From: Dipteris shenzhenensis
Taxonomy: Eukaryota; Polypodiophyta; Polypodiopsida; Gleicheniales
Reading direction: 5' to 3' (one strand)
Assembly (NCBI GenBank): GCA_047967505.1
Contig: CM106540.1
Length of the DNA: 64,000 bases
Both the position numbers and the translations under genes were made by a program. The notes under the pieces are model-generated. The model had not been told where the DNA came from and made no database searches. It worked only from the letters and a program-made list of their open reading frames with translations. Of the stretch, positions 1 through 10,890 are shown piece by piece (position 1 is the stretch's first letter; every line of letters begins with the position of its first letter).

Positions 1-960
1 GGGCAAGGGCCATACATTGACAAACGTTTATGATGGGTTGGTCAATATGGCCCTTAGCCATAAAGGGGACCCCTCAAGGGCCATATATTAGCACAACTTT
101 TAGCATCTCTATTATTAGCATAACTATTGTTAGCATATATCTTATTAGCAAAACTTATGTTAGCATATCGATTATTAGCACATTTGTGTTATTAGCATAT
201 TGTTATCTCCATGATCTTATGTTAGCATATTTGTTATTAGCACATTTGTGTTAGAGTGCTAATTAGTGGGTGTTAACATGGATTGTAGTTGTTGCTGACA
301 AGAATTACAGGTGCTGGTAAGAATTGCAGGTGTTAACAAGCACTGCATGTGGTAGCTAGCATATGACAGTTAGAGTGCTAATTAGCAAGTGCTAACAAGC
401 ATTGCAGGTGCTAGCAATTGTAGATGCTGGCATGAATTGCCTATGCTAACAAGCACTATATGTGCTAATTAGCATATAACAATGGTAGATGAGAGTGCTA
501 ATTAGCAGGTACTAACAAGCATTGCAAGTGTTAACAAGAATTTTAGGTGCTAACAAGCATTGCAGGTGTTGACACGAATTACAGGTGCTAACAAGCACTA
601 TTTGTGTTAACTAGCATATGAGAGTGGTAGATGAGAGTGCTAGTTAGCAGGTGCTAACAAGTGTTGCAAATGCTAACAAGAATTGTAGGTGCTAACAAGC
701 ATTGCAGGTGCTCACAAGCATTGTAGGTGCTCACAAGCATTGTATGTGCTAATTAGAATATGACGATGACAGAAGAGAGTGCTAATTAGAATATGCCAAT
801 TCTAACTAGCAAATGGCAGTGGCAAAAGTGAGTGGCAACCATCTCGTAAGCAACAAATAAGGCGCTATCAAGCACATGAAGTGTTATTTACTAGCATAAG
901 ATAGTGGCAACTAGCATGTAAGGTTCTAGCACATCAGGTGCTCATACGTGTCTAACACCT
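1..960. repeat. Degenerate tandem repeat array
   Basis: The stretch is built from variants of GGTGCTAACAAGCATTGCA (about 18-21 bases). From about 370 these are grouped into larger units that each start near GAGAGTGCTAATTAGC, at about 373, 495, 637 and 776, giving a higher-order period of roughly 120-140 bases. The first 250 bases are a simpler variant rich in TATTAGCATA. Units differ a lot from one another, so the array is old. No coding capacity is credible here. Confidence 0.7.
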
Positions 961-1599
961 CATGTAGAATTGTAAATCATTCTCTTGTAACACCTCGTGA
1001 AATTAGAATTGACTGTATTACTCATGTGCAAATTGTAAATCTTTCCATGTACGCTCTTGTCACATCCTATGGAAGAAGATCATAGGATGTTGCAAAGTGT
1101 ACTGGGAAAGATTTAGAGTTTCGTACATGTACATGATGCACTTTACTAGATTGTACGTAAGGGTCATCGAGAAGGTGCATCGGGTGCTTGATGTAATTAT
1201 TTCTGCTAACTCTATTCTGGCAAACATCCTTCTTGTTGGGGGAAACACATGTCTCAGCCTCCCAAAATGAGTGTACAAGTTCCTTTGTTTCGTCAATGAT
1301 TGGGAAGTGCGAGATCACCTTCGTTTAAGTCCTTGTTATTTAGGTTACGATCAAACCACTTCTTTTGTCATGATTTCTCAACCTTTAAAGCCGGTTTTGT
1401 CTAGCTTCTCTAGTTCCACCAGCTTGTCTGTAATAGGATCATCTGTGAGTTGATCCCTTACTGCGATACAGAGGCTGGGGACCATAAACTCCATCGACAT
1501 AACCGCTTCCATTGCAAAGGCAATATTGAATAGCGTACAATTTATAGTCATTTCATAAGCTATGTGGTATGCCCAAAGAGCAAGGGTGAGCTTATGCTC
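961..1599. other. No recognised gene
   Basis: I see no convincing gene or element end. It lies just beyond the C-terminal end of the minus-strand gypsy integrase relic and may contain the decayed remainder of that element. Confidence 0.4.
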
Positions 1600-2252
1600 T
1601 CAGTTTGAGCAACTGTCTTCTACTGTGTGTGTCATGGTCATGCACATGGTTTTGTTAGTTCTCTTTGCTTGACCATTAGCCCTTGGAAAGTAGGCTGTAG
1701 ATTTCTGGTGTATAATTAAAAAATTGGTTTTCAGGAAATCAATGGTTTCATTCAAGAAGTGGATGCCTCTATCACTTACTAATTCCAGAGGACACCCAAA
1801 TCTCGTAATGATGTTTTCATACAAGAACTTGGCCGTGGTTCTTGAATCGGCCTTTTGAGTGGCCTTAGCTTCTGCCCATTTTGTGAAGTAGTCCGTAGCC
1901 ACTATAATGTATCGTGCTTGTGTTCCCTTAACTGCTGGACTTATGGGTCCTACAAAGTCTATTCCCCATTTCTCAAAGGGTTTATCAGCAAGAACACCCA
2001 CAAGGGGTATCTGGTTGGCCTCGTGGGGTATCTTCTCAGTATCTTTGATCGATGGCAAGGATCACAATGCTTCACATATTCTCCTGCATCTTGGAACAAC
2101 ATGGGCCACCAAAGGCTGGCTTGCATAACCTTGCAAGTGGTGATGTCAGCTGCTATGAAATGCCCTCCTACAATCCCAGATTGAGCTTCCTCAAGAATAT
2201 CTAAGAATTCATCTTCCCTCATGCACCTTCTCATGATGCCGTCCTTGTTCAA
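1600..2252 (-). pseudogene. Ty3/gypsy integrase remnant
   Basis: Two overlapping minus-strand frames give one integrase. The first (2252 to about 2045) has the zinc-binding region, with GGHF, LWWP and a CDPC pair; the usual first histidine (EAHxG) reads EAQSG. The second (about 2045 to 1600) has the catalytic core, with WGIDFVGP, a YIIVATDYFTKWAEA block, SDRGIHF and ANGQAKRTNK. A one-base frame shift near 2040-2045 separates them. The third catalytic acid, normally Glu in NGQxE, is Lys here, so the DDE triad is incomplete. The family inserts retroelement cDNA into the genome; this copy cannot be active. Confidence 0.9.
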
Positions 2253-2720
2253 TCTATAAAGTTGGCCGGCTATATCAATTGATATGGTGCAGAGTCTTTA
2301 AGGAGATTACATGCCTTGTCTATGTTCAAGTGCTTGTTTATGGGAAAGTTGGTGGTCAACAAGTGTCCTACCTCCTCAGCTCACTGTGGAATAAGATCGA
2401 TTAAGAAGAGTGGGGCATTGGGAAGGTCATCATCCACTCCAGTGGGTGGCTCTCCGTTGGTGATCCACCATAAAATGGGTCTTTCCTTTGTGGACCACAA
2501 CTGTGAAATCAAACTCCAATAAAATCAGCATCCATCTTGTGATGCGTCCAGTCATGCATGGTTTGGTCACTAGATAGAGTAGTGCCTAGTGGTCAATGAA
2601 AAAGATGAATTTGTTTGCCAATAAATAATGGAAAAACTTCTTCACGGCATAAACCATACCAAGGTCTTCTCTCTTCGTGTTAGTATAATTGGTTTCGACA
2701 TCATTAAGTTGGCAACTTAG
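2253..2720 (-). pseudogene. Ty3/gypsy RNase H and linker remnant
   Basis: Reading the minus strand from about 2710 gives a gypsy RNase H pattern: TNTKREDLGMVYAVKKFFHY, then FIFFIDH, a stop, ALLYLVTKPCMTGRI, and LLEFDFTVVVHKG. After a frame change comes the linker GEPPTGVDDDLPNAPLF, which leads towards the integrase of the neighbouring entry. The order RNase H, linker, integrase on one strand shows that both entries are one decayed pol gene. Reverse transcriptase and gag are not visible upstream, where the simple repeat at 2,848-3,012 begins. Confidence 0.8.
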
Positions 2721-2846
2721 TGGAAGCACGTTAACTCACTCAAAACAGCATGTCCATGGACAATGCTTAGAAAGCACCATTGAATAGCACATTTTGAAGT
2801 GAGCAAAAATGTGAATGTCAGTTACAATTTCAGCCCCCACGTCGAT

Positions 2847-3012
<166 letters not shown>

Positions 3013-3993
3013 AGAGGTAACATCTTCCTCTTGCCTGCTCCATCATGAGGATTCAATGTCCATTCGACATTGCAATATTCTCTCTCATGTGGACTGTGTC
3101 TCGCTCTCCCTCCCTCCCTCTCTCTTTGTCTCTTCAAAAGACACATTGAAGAGGTAGCTACGCTGCCACACCCTCCAACACATTGCAATAACCAGACAAA
3201 GCCCAGGGAATGGAACATCGCAGAGTAAGGGGCAACAAACCACTCTCCAAGGGATGCACTCCTACAGGATGTGATCCTACAAGTGACCTTTCTTGAAGCC
3301 TTGGTAAGCATGCTCACCATAGTCACAACAAATGGTGCCCCCTTATCTATTTTGCCTGCTAAAATTGTTGAACATTTTGTGAAGGTTTAGCTACCATGAA
3401 TCATATTTATATTCCCATCAAAGAAAAATAAAATGTTTGGACCATCTTTGCATGCTCTTGCAAGGCAAAAAGAAAAAGCCCACAATTGGACTTTCGCACT
3501 GTTCAATCTTCCATTACACTTTGAGAGAAGATATGTTGTAACGTATAGCCAATGCATAGTTCTAATCTCCCTAATGGTTAAGGAGGAGGTGTGTACCACA
3601 CTTCATAATATAGAGTTGTCATTGTTTTTTAAAATCAAAAGCCTCGGCTCATATAGACTTCTATGTAGGTACATTGATTGTCTACTATGGGAGCCTCATA
3701 ATAGAGACAATTCGGCCATTTTTATAGTTTATATATATGTTGTAACAAATTGGAGGAAACTCAAAAAGTATGCAACAAAGAACTTAAAATTTGAGTGGAG
3801 GAGGCGATATAATAGATCCCAACTTAGGAGCACTAGATGTATGCAATAAGTTGCAAGCACACTTCACCAGATCTTGATGCTTCCACTTGTTCTTTCCTTT
3901 TTGGTCTTTGGATTATGGAGCTGATTCAAAATGATGTATGGGTTCTTGGTTGATATTGTTCATCGTTCAAAGCATTACTTAGTTTTAGCCTCA
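3013..3993. other. Unassigned stretch with one 138-codon frame
   Basis: A plus-strand open frame at 3433-3849 encodes 138 residues, but it shows no motif I recognise and its codon pattern is not convincing. A short CT-rich piece sits at 3103-3135. I treat the stretch as non-coding or decayed. Confidence 0.35.
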
Positions 3994-4228
3994 GGGGGTT
4001 CACCTCAAAAAAATTTAGTGTACCACGTGTAGTCTTAATTCAACTTTTTAAAAATTTATAATAGGATTACAATAATAGGAGGGGTTTTTAATTCAACTTT
4101 AGAAAAAAATCACTTATTTCATAAGTAGAGAGGGGTGTTTTTATTGGTGGGAAAATTTTAGTTGAGGGGTTTTCTCAATACCCCTTGAACGCATGTAATA
4201 CATAGGGTTTCTTAGTAGTGCATGCCCT
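3994..4228 (+). repeat. Repeat family R1, copy 1 (MITE-like)
   Basis: It begins GGGGGTTCACCTC followed by an A run and ends near TAGTAGTGCATGCCC. Internal landmarks are AGGAGGGGTTTTTAATTCAAC, CATAAGTAGAGAGGGGTG and ACATAGGGTTTCTTAGTAG. The same sequence recurs at 7,469-7,777 (same orientation), 33,856-33,962 (partial) and 34,753-34,999 (inverted). Short GGGGG(T/G)(T/G)CAC-like inverted ends suggest a small DNA transposon, but I could not define a clean target-site duplication. Confidence 0.75.
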
Positions 4229-4249
4229 AAGGTTTTAGCTTGCAGTTAA

Positions 4250-4970
4250 TTGCAAGTTTGGGGTTTACTTTTGAGTAATCAAAGAGGTGAATCAATGCAA
4301 GGCAACAAGGAAAGATCCATTGAACCCAAAAAATGGGACAAAATTATAAGGGAATATGAAGCTACAAAGAAAAGACAGCAACGGGCAAGAGACAAGTGCA
4401 AGAGGGAGGCTATTGTACATGGACTTGATGACTTGTAGAAACAGAGGATTATTAACGAAACAATGAAATTATTTATTGACATGATGACTGGCATGGGGCA
4501 AAAATGAGGACTGAACTTTTCAATGCAATATTTCAACATCCTCAAGTGCAAGCCCTTCGTGACCCTTCATCAAGAGAAATAAATGACGTTCAAGCATGCC
4601 TCATAGACAATGTTCATAGTACACTAGCCATTGTGAAGCAACCTTCCAAAGATGAGTTATTTTTAAGAAAGGTGCATTGACTATGCTAATGACCTCAAAT
4701 CAGGGCAGGTCTCAAGAGTACTTCAAGTGCCCAGGCATAGCTTGTATGAGGCAAGTTCAAGAGTGTATGCTCAGATTGATGATGGTAAGGGACTATTCAG
4801 GGACTCTTCTCATTGGCTACATGTTGGAAGCAACATCAACATAAGCTAAAGTATAAGGGTATGGGACCCTACAGAGTGGTGGAAACTACTCCACAAGGCT
4901 CATGCAGAATCACCACACAAGATGGATTAATGGTAGCAAATTGAAATGATACTACGCTCCACTCACCCTC
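4250..4970 (+). pseudogene. Retroelement scraps including gypsy integrase C-end
   Basis: The frame at 4250-4438 is rich in Lys, Arg and Glu and has no family signature. Further on, 4855-4965 reads GMGPYRVVETTPQGSCRITT and then NGSKLK, a stop, and YYAPL. This is the typical end of a Ty3/gypsy integrase, where a G-P-Y strand is followed by a DGxxLKxYYAP tail. Several stops and frame changes separate the pieces. Identification of the integrase tail is family knowledge applied to a short segment; the upstream part is unassigned. Confidence 0.55.
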
Positions 4971-5159
4971 TTAACACTTCAAGCCATCCATAGGGAGAAG
5001 GAACTAAAGGCTAAAGTGGCAAAGATGAAACACGAGGCCATAGTTGAGGCACGCAAGGTAGGAGAAACTTAAAATTAAGGCTCCAATGACCATTTGTAAG
5101 GCAACCCTGGTGCGGGTCGATTCCTCTAAAACTTTAACGATCGATCCTACCATGTTGCC

Positions 5160-5514
5160 CATCAAATTGTAGGTTTTCCCCTATCAATCATATTTAGCCA
5201 AAGCTTTGGTGGATCCAAGGGCAAGCCATAACTTCATCTTGCAAGAGGTATGTGAAATCTTTAAGGACATAGATCTTAATCTCACCTCTGCGATTATGAA
5301 AATAGTAAATGGTGACAGGGTAGCTACACTTGGTTATATGGATCTATACGCTAATGTTGGTAGCCATCTTGTGGCTAGCCATTTCTATGTAATGCCAACA
5401 AGAGCCTCAGATGAGCAAGTGATCTTGGGTAGGACATGGTATTGGGCAGCCAACTGCCAGACTGATTGGCACACATGGACTGCCTCTTTGATGAGTGATG
5501 GTCAACCTCAGTGA
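5160..5514 (+). pseudogene. Retropepsin-like protease remnant
   Basis: The plus-strand frame contains ALVDPRASHNFI, followed about 30 residues later by KIVNGDRVATLGYMDLYANV and then FYVMP and VILGRTW. The order and spacing match the retropepsin-like protease of plant gypsy elements, where VDSGASHNFI carries the catalytic Asp-Ser/Thr-Gly. Here the active-site triplet reads Asp-Pro-Arg, so activity is not expected. It follows the integrase scrap at 4.9 kb, an order unlike a normal pol gene, so this is a rearranged or composite relic. Confidence 0.65.
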
Positions 5515-6635
5515 TTCCCTTGTGTAGGGACTTCAATGAAGCAGGTCAAAAAGGGAAAGAAGCCACCAATCAAGACGGAGGCATCATCATCTTTCTCTAC
5601 CATGATCGACACAATGAAAGGGAAGGTGCCTGCCTTATCGGTGCGTACATCCCCCCAAGTTGTTACCATCAAAGCTCCAACAATGACTATCAAATCACCA
5701 ATACAAAAATTGACGTGAACCTCAACATGGGCTCCAAGGCAAGTCACCTCTGTTATTGCTTGTCAAACAACTCTCATTCCACAAGAGAAAGGCAGTTAGC
5801 AGAGTAGTCACCTAGAGCGGGTCCCCACAAAGATACTTCAGACCCAACAATACTACGAGGGGGAGGAGTATGTTTGGATCCCCAGACTCTGACCTCTCCA
5901 ACCCTCTTCTCTTCCACCCCTTTTGCCTACTCTACAAGTACCCCCTCAATCCAAGACCACAAGTACAAAGGCAGAGCAGAAGACAAAGACCAACACCTAG
6001 ACCCTGTCAACAACGAACACATTACGAATGGGTCCGCAAAAGGTTGCTATAGGCTTAGGGCTACTATGAAGGCAATGCATACATTTGGGTGCCTAGGGAA
6101 CGCCATATGAATCTTAAGTCGTTAGTAGCTTCCCAACCAGAAGAGACCTCTTGCCTTCCAACAAAGCAAGAGCATCCACTGATAAACCTCAAGGCATCCC
6201 AAGCCTCCACAAGTGATACTAAGGCAATAGTGACACAACAACCTTTCTCTAAAAGTGAGGTAGTGACACAAGAACCCGTTGCCCTACTAAGAGGGACATT
6301 AACACGTCTCCACTCCTTATGGACCCTCGAGTAATTTCCCTCCATAGTCAAGTAGTGGTACCACAATAACCCATCCCAAAAACGAGGGAGGACTGCTTCT
6401 TTGACACACAACTCAAAAGGAAAGGCGAAGGTGACACCCCATTGGGTCCCCATAAAGGGCATCTTAAACCCTTACCTTCCCTCCAATGAAGGACTCACAC
6501 TTAGCTAGGTAGCCCCACAAGAACCTACCATGGCTAATGTCACTTTGCTTCCCAGAGACCTGTACGCCTGCACTTGAGTACTTTCTTCACAAACATCCAT
6601 AGTTCACACTCACAACAGTTTCATTGAAACATATT
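5515..6635. other. Unassigned, probably decayed element sequence
   Basis: Short plus-strand frames rich in Lys, Thr, Pro and Ser (for example 5536-5718 and 5874-6110) follow the protease remnant and could be linker or gag-like sequence. No domain is recognisable. Confidence 0.3.
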
Positions 6636-6771
6636 AGGTGAAAATAGAGTGTGAGGGTGTAGGTGAAAATAGGTTGTTGGGGACTAGGTGAAAATCCATA
6701 GTCCTTGGTTAGGTGAAAATAGCTAGTCCTTGGTCAGGTGAAAATAGTTGCAACCCTTAGGTGAAAATAGC
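6636..6771 (+). repeat. 25-base tandem array of AGGTGAAAATAG
   Basis: Six copies of AGGTGAAAAT(AG) start at 6636, 6661, 6686, 6711, 6736 and 6759. Spacings are 25, 25, 25, 25 and 23 bases; the intervening bases vary. The third copy ends ATCC instead of ATAG. Confidence 0.85.
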
Positions 6772-6937
6772 ACCACAAAGTGTCCATGTCAAGGGAGGAT
6801 TATACAACATAAAAATCAAGTCCCGGCTTTAAGGTTAAAGGCACATTTGCTAATGCCACGCCTACTAAAACAACGACTGAATAAAGCAACAACTTGTTAT
6901 CCTAGGTGATTATCAACGATGACTGCCAATGCCACAG

Positions 6938-7030
6938 GTTTAACGTCACGTGTGGCTTTAGCTAATGCTACAACCTGTAGCATTACTAATGCCATGAGTT
7001 GTAGCATTAGCTGGATGCCTATATATACAG
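6938..7030 (+). promoter_or_regulatory. Promoter-like patch: G-box core, palindrome, TATA
   Basis: A CACGTG core lies near 6950. A perfect 14-base inverted repeat follows, GCTAATGCTACAAC at 6961-6974 with its complement at 6998-7011, and then TATATATA at about 7020-7027. This order is typical of a plant promoter or an LTR promoter. No clear gene starts downstream, so it may be the surviving promoter of a decayed LTR. Confidence 0.4.
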
Positions 7031-7468
7031 TCCCCTGCTCATTTTACACCCTGCTTTAACAGTTGCACCCACCCCTTGCCAAAATTTCTAAACAATTTCC
7101 CAAGCCTCCTAACTTCCACAACATCTGATTTCCACCTCCGAATGTCATTTGACCCCTCCTGATCACCCCAATATTCTGAACTCTTCACATTTGAAGAAAT
7201 GGCCTTTGCTTTCAGCTTTGACTCTCTTTCTGAAACCAACACCCTGCCCCCTTCCACAATTGCCTCTTGATCCCGTACCCTCTCCGTCACCCTTCTCAGC
7301 CAGATGGAAGATAAGAATCCCACCCCATGACCAGAAACATCAAACCAACAATCAACCACTTGCACAAATAAGAAGAGAAAGCTCGAGAGCCCGACAATAA
7401 TAGACCAATTTGCAGAATACACAATACAGGTTATGAGTCTCTCACCTCTGGGTGCCGACTAGCTCTCG
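7031..7468. other. No recognised gene
   Basis: C-rich sequence just downstream of the TATA-like patch. It may be a decayed leader, but no motif is visible. Confidence 0.3.
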
Positions 7469-7777
7469 AGGGTTTCACCTCAAAAAAAATTAGTGTATCA
7501 CGTGCATTCAAAAGGAGGGGTATTTTAATTCAACTTTTCAAAAAAACTAGTGTACCACATGCATTCAAAAGGAGGGGTTTTTTAATTCAACTTTTCAAAA
7601 AAATCTAACATGATTACAATAACAGGAGGGGTTTTTTAATTCAACTTTTGGAAAAAATCACTTAGTTCATAAGTAGAGAGGGGTGTTTTTAATGGTGGGA
7701 TACTTTTAGTTGAGGGATTTTTAAAATACCCCTTGAACGCACGTGATACATAGGGTTTCTTAGTAGTGCACCCCCCA
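7469..7777 (+). repeat. Repeat family R1, copy 2 (with internal duplication)
   Basis: Same orientation and landmarks as the copy at 3,994-4,228, ending TAGTAGTGCACCCCCC. It is longer because a segment of about 70 bases (GTGTAYCAC, GCATTCAAAAGGAGGGG, AATTCAACTTTT) is present twice in tandem at about 7485-7600. No primer-binding site follows either copy, so the pair is not obviously a set of LTRs. Confidence 0.75.
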
Positions 7778-7779
7778 AG

Positions 7780-9130
7780 GACTGGCTGCAGTAAGTGAAT
7801 GGCCTGGTCATTCATTCAAGGATCAGAGTGGAAGCCATCGACTTCATAATGTATTACCACAATGCTGCTACATACAAGGCCCTCTGTGACCCCAAAGTGG
7901 TCCCCTACCTTCAGGAAATGGGCCTTAAACCATTGGCAGATCGACTCCCCTATCACCTGGACCTCACCTTGGTCTCACAATTTATCCACAACTTCAACGA
8001 TACAAGTCGAGGATAATGTGAAACTCTTGAGCATTGATAGTGTTTGAAGTGCTCTAGGCCTCCCTATCATCAAAAACTCCTACATCGAATACAAGCAAAT
8101 GGACAAATGGATGACATGAGTGATGGAGTATACCCCTCACCAAAGTTGAATTGGTGGACCGGTACAACATAGTCATGCCCAATATCTTTCTCCACCTGGC
8201 ATACTCGCAACATTACGTCGATAACTGGGCATATTATTTCTACGGGGAAATTTTGAAGATGTGTGTACACAGCCAACATAAAGTTGGCAACCCGATGCTG
8301 ATGATGCTGCTCCTCCACCACATGTTTGATCCATAGCTTCCACAAGGTTTTGGCCATGCCGATCGATCCGGCGCAAGTTTGACAGGAAAAGTGACCCCCA
8401 CCGTGACTCCAACACCACGAAAGCCCAAGAAAGAAAAGCCAAAGACACAACAACAACAAGCAGACCTTCCCACGCGACAGGCTCTTGAAGCTTGCTGAAG
8501 GTTGCCGAAGACGAGCGCATGTGCTAGGAACAAGAAAAGAAGCCAAAGAAGAATGAGAGCAGCAAGTGGCACGCCAAGATGTTTCAGTGCCACCCATTGA
8601 CAATTCCTCCTTCCCCATTCCAACTATTCAGTCTCCCCCATCTGCCTCACAACTCCCTCTCAAATCCTCCCAGCCTCCCACAATTTTGGCAAGAAGCTTT
8701 CCAGGCTGCTACCTTTTGCACCTTCGACGCTTATGGCATCTTTGATGGGTTCCTCAAAGCACACCATGACAATCCTCTTGAAGCATCTCATCATGAGGCT
8801 AAAACCTTGACAACCATGGTGGCCATGTAAGAGGATTCACAGGTGCTGATGCAACGGAAGACCAAAGACACTTTCACAAAAGTAACCATCTAGAGAAAAT
8901 GTATAAGGATGAAGTGGCCAAATGAAAGATGTTGGAAGTTGCAAGCGACATAGTCATGAAGGAAGCCTACAAGTCCAAAGTGCAAGTGGACGACCTCGAG
9001 ATGCAACTAGCCATAGAAAGATCGAAGTCTGAAGCCTTAGAAGAAAAATACAAACAACTTCAGCATCATCAAGCCCAACTCGACACACAACACATCGAAG
9101 CTCGCTACCAAGTAGCAGAGACCTAGTCTC
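7780..9130 (+). pseudogene. Decayed coding tract of unknown family, part A
   Basis: Successive plus-strand frames read as continuous protein with few stops. 7795-8016 has a region ending LVSQFIHNF. About 8015-8120 reads VEDNVKLLSIDSV, a stop, then SALGLPIIKNSYIEYKQMDK. 8139-8336 reads NIVMPNIFLHLAYSQHYVDN, then WAYYFYGEILKMCV. A Lys/Gln-rich linker follows, and 8929-9126 is a coiled-coil-like segment full of Glu, Lys and Gln. The layout resembles the gag-like 'putative plant transposon protein' found in some plant elements, but I could not secure that assignment. Several stops and at least two frame shifts make it non-functional. Confidence 0.45.
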
Positions 9131-9469
9131 AACAATAGGCTACACAAATTGATAGCCTCCATAAGCTACTACCGGAGCAAAAGGCCAAAAATCTTTGACT
9201 TCAAATGCAGCCGCAAAGCCAAATAGCCAGAACCCCTACAAAGTTTGAGGATTCGGAGCAAGAGGAGAATTTATGGCCCTTCTTGCTGCTGCCACGCACA
9301 CATCCACCCTCGCCCTCACCGCCCGCACAATCTCCAACACACACACCTTCCTCCACCACATCATCATAACCGCCATCACACAACACCACATAGCCCTTTT
9401 TTATGCCATCCCATCCTCCCATTTTTACCTCCTTCTCCGCCGTACTCCTTTGAACCTCTAGCCTATTTT

Positions 9470-10030
9470 GGTAATGTCCTACTTCCATGAGGACTTACTA
9501 CTTCAATAGGATACATACATTTTGTCACTCCCACACCACCCAATTGTCTACAATTTTTATGGGTGGTGCTTACTTATAAAAGATTCCACATAGTTTCTTG
9601 TTGATGACACCCTTCTAGATTTATCCCGACCTAACTCCTTGCCCGCCGTTCCCTATAACCAAAGTCTAGTCCAAGCTTCCATCAATTGGATACAGGCTCT
9701 GGGATGGATTGAGGCCGAATATACACATAACTACCTTCTAGCCTATAACTCTACCTGCTACCACCCCTGCGGCATCATCATTCTCTTTAACAACATCATA
9801 ACTGCTCTTCAAAATATGCTTCAAAATGGGTTTGACTAGTTTGATGATATTCATGTCACCTATCCGCAACCCCCAGATGAATAAACCTCCAGCCTAGCCC
9901 ATGCAACTTTTGATTCTACCCACCCACCCCCTGATAATCCCCCTAGTACGTACCCTAACAATCTAAGTCCTTCTTCCACTAACCCTCCCTCCGATCCAAA
10001 CCCTTCCTCTTCCACACAACCCAATTGACA
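9470..10030 (+). pseudogene. Decayed coding tract of unknown family, part B
   Basis: One plus-strand frame runs from about 9470 to 10027, interrupted by only a few stops. It contains PIVYNFYGWCLLIKDST, LPAVPYNQSLVQASINWIQA and AEYTHNYLLAYNSTC, then a Pro/Ser/Thr/Asn-rich tail. The amino-acid pattern is protein-like, but I recognise no family. It continues in the same strand and direction as part A and precedes part C, so all three may be one former gene of about 3 kb. Confidence 0.4.
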
Positions 10031-10106
10031 CACACACACACACACCAACGGCATGCAGCAGTAAGGGTCAGCATCACAACATGATGCTGATGCTCAAGAA
10101 GACTCA

Positions 10107-10890
10107 ATGAAGTGGTATAAGATGTTACGCCCCATGATGTTTTCATATGATCTCACAATTCCCGACAATGAAGAAGATGCCCTCTCCGACGATGAAGGTC
10201 CACAACAAGAGGATGGTTGCCCATTCCCAGAGCAAGTCCCCAACCACAACACTTGCTTTGAGAACATCACATCGTTCCAAATGGTCGAGGACATAATCGA
10301 TGTCAACTGCTGGAAGGACAAGCTCCTTAGTTTTGATTTGAAACTCATGGATGTTATGGAGGTCCGCATCCCTCACCGAGGTCATTCGAAAAAGCTTTCG
10401 ACAATGGCAGTGTTAGCATCCTCGCCACACCCGTGGTGGCTATGTCCAACCATCTTTCAATATCATCCCCACCTCCAAAGAACAAATGGGTGTTCAACTA
10501 CCATGGAGGATCCAATTTTTGAAGCTGCTTGCTTTTTGGTGCACCTACTGCTATTATGCAGGCCCGCTACACAGAGTAAACCCCACACATATGCCCCTTC
10601 GACAGTGGTGGTCCTGGAGCCAATTTTACGAGCTACAGAAGGAAGACTCAATTATAAGATACAACTTCCCCTAGCTCAATTTTTCCCCCAGAGCTTCGTC
10701 CGTGAGCCTCGCCACCCAACTGGAAGAAAGTTAACAAGACCTTTGCTACCGTCCCCTGTGGTGGCGACCATGCACGTTTTTTGGCTTTTGATCATTTTGT
10801 TGTGAGACATCTCGGACAAATCAAATCTGCCTGTCTGCTATAGCTATCTATGACAAGAAAGTAGATGTGGCAACTCAATTGATCTCAAAC
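10107..10890 (+). pseudogene. Decayed coding tract of unknown family, part C
   Basis: A frame open from 10107 begins MKWYKMLRPMMFSYDLTIPD and is acidic and then aliphatic. After about 10380 a different frame looks more coding, with NHLSISSPPPKNKWVFNYHG, PHICPFDSGGPGANF and CGGDHARFLAFDHFVVRHLG, broken by several stops. Near 10821-10890 the DNA is roughly 80% identical over about 65 bases to the minus strand at 51,532-51,599; both can be read as AIYDxKVD followed by a Q-L pair. The shared piece suggests a dispersed element family. Function unknown. Confidence 0.4.

Noticed and set aside
6636-6771. Regularly spaced repeats that could suggest a CRISPR array
   Set aside because: The unit is only about 12 bases, the period 25, the setting is a plant nuclear genome, and no cas genes are present.
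3994-7777. The two direct R1 copies as LTRs of one 3.8 kb retrotransposon
   Set aside because: No primer-binding site or purine tract adjoins them, the enclosed protease and integrase scraps are in the wrong order, and R1 also occurs singly and inverted at 33.9 and 34.8 kb.
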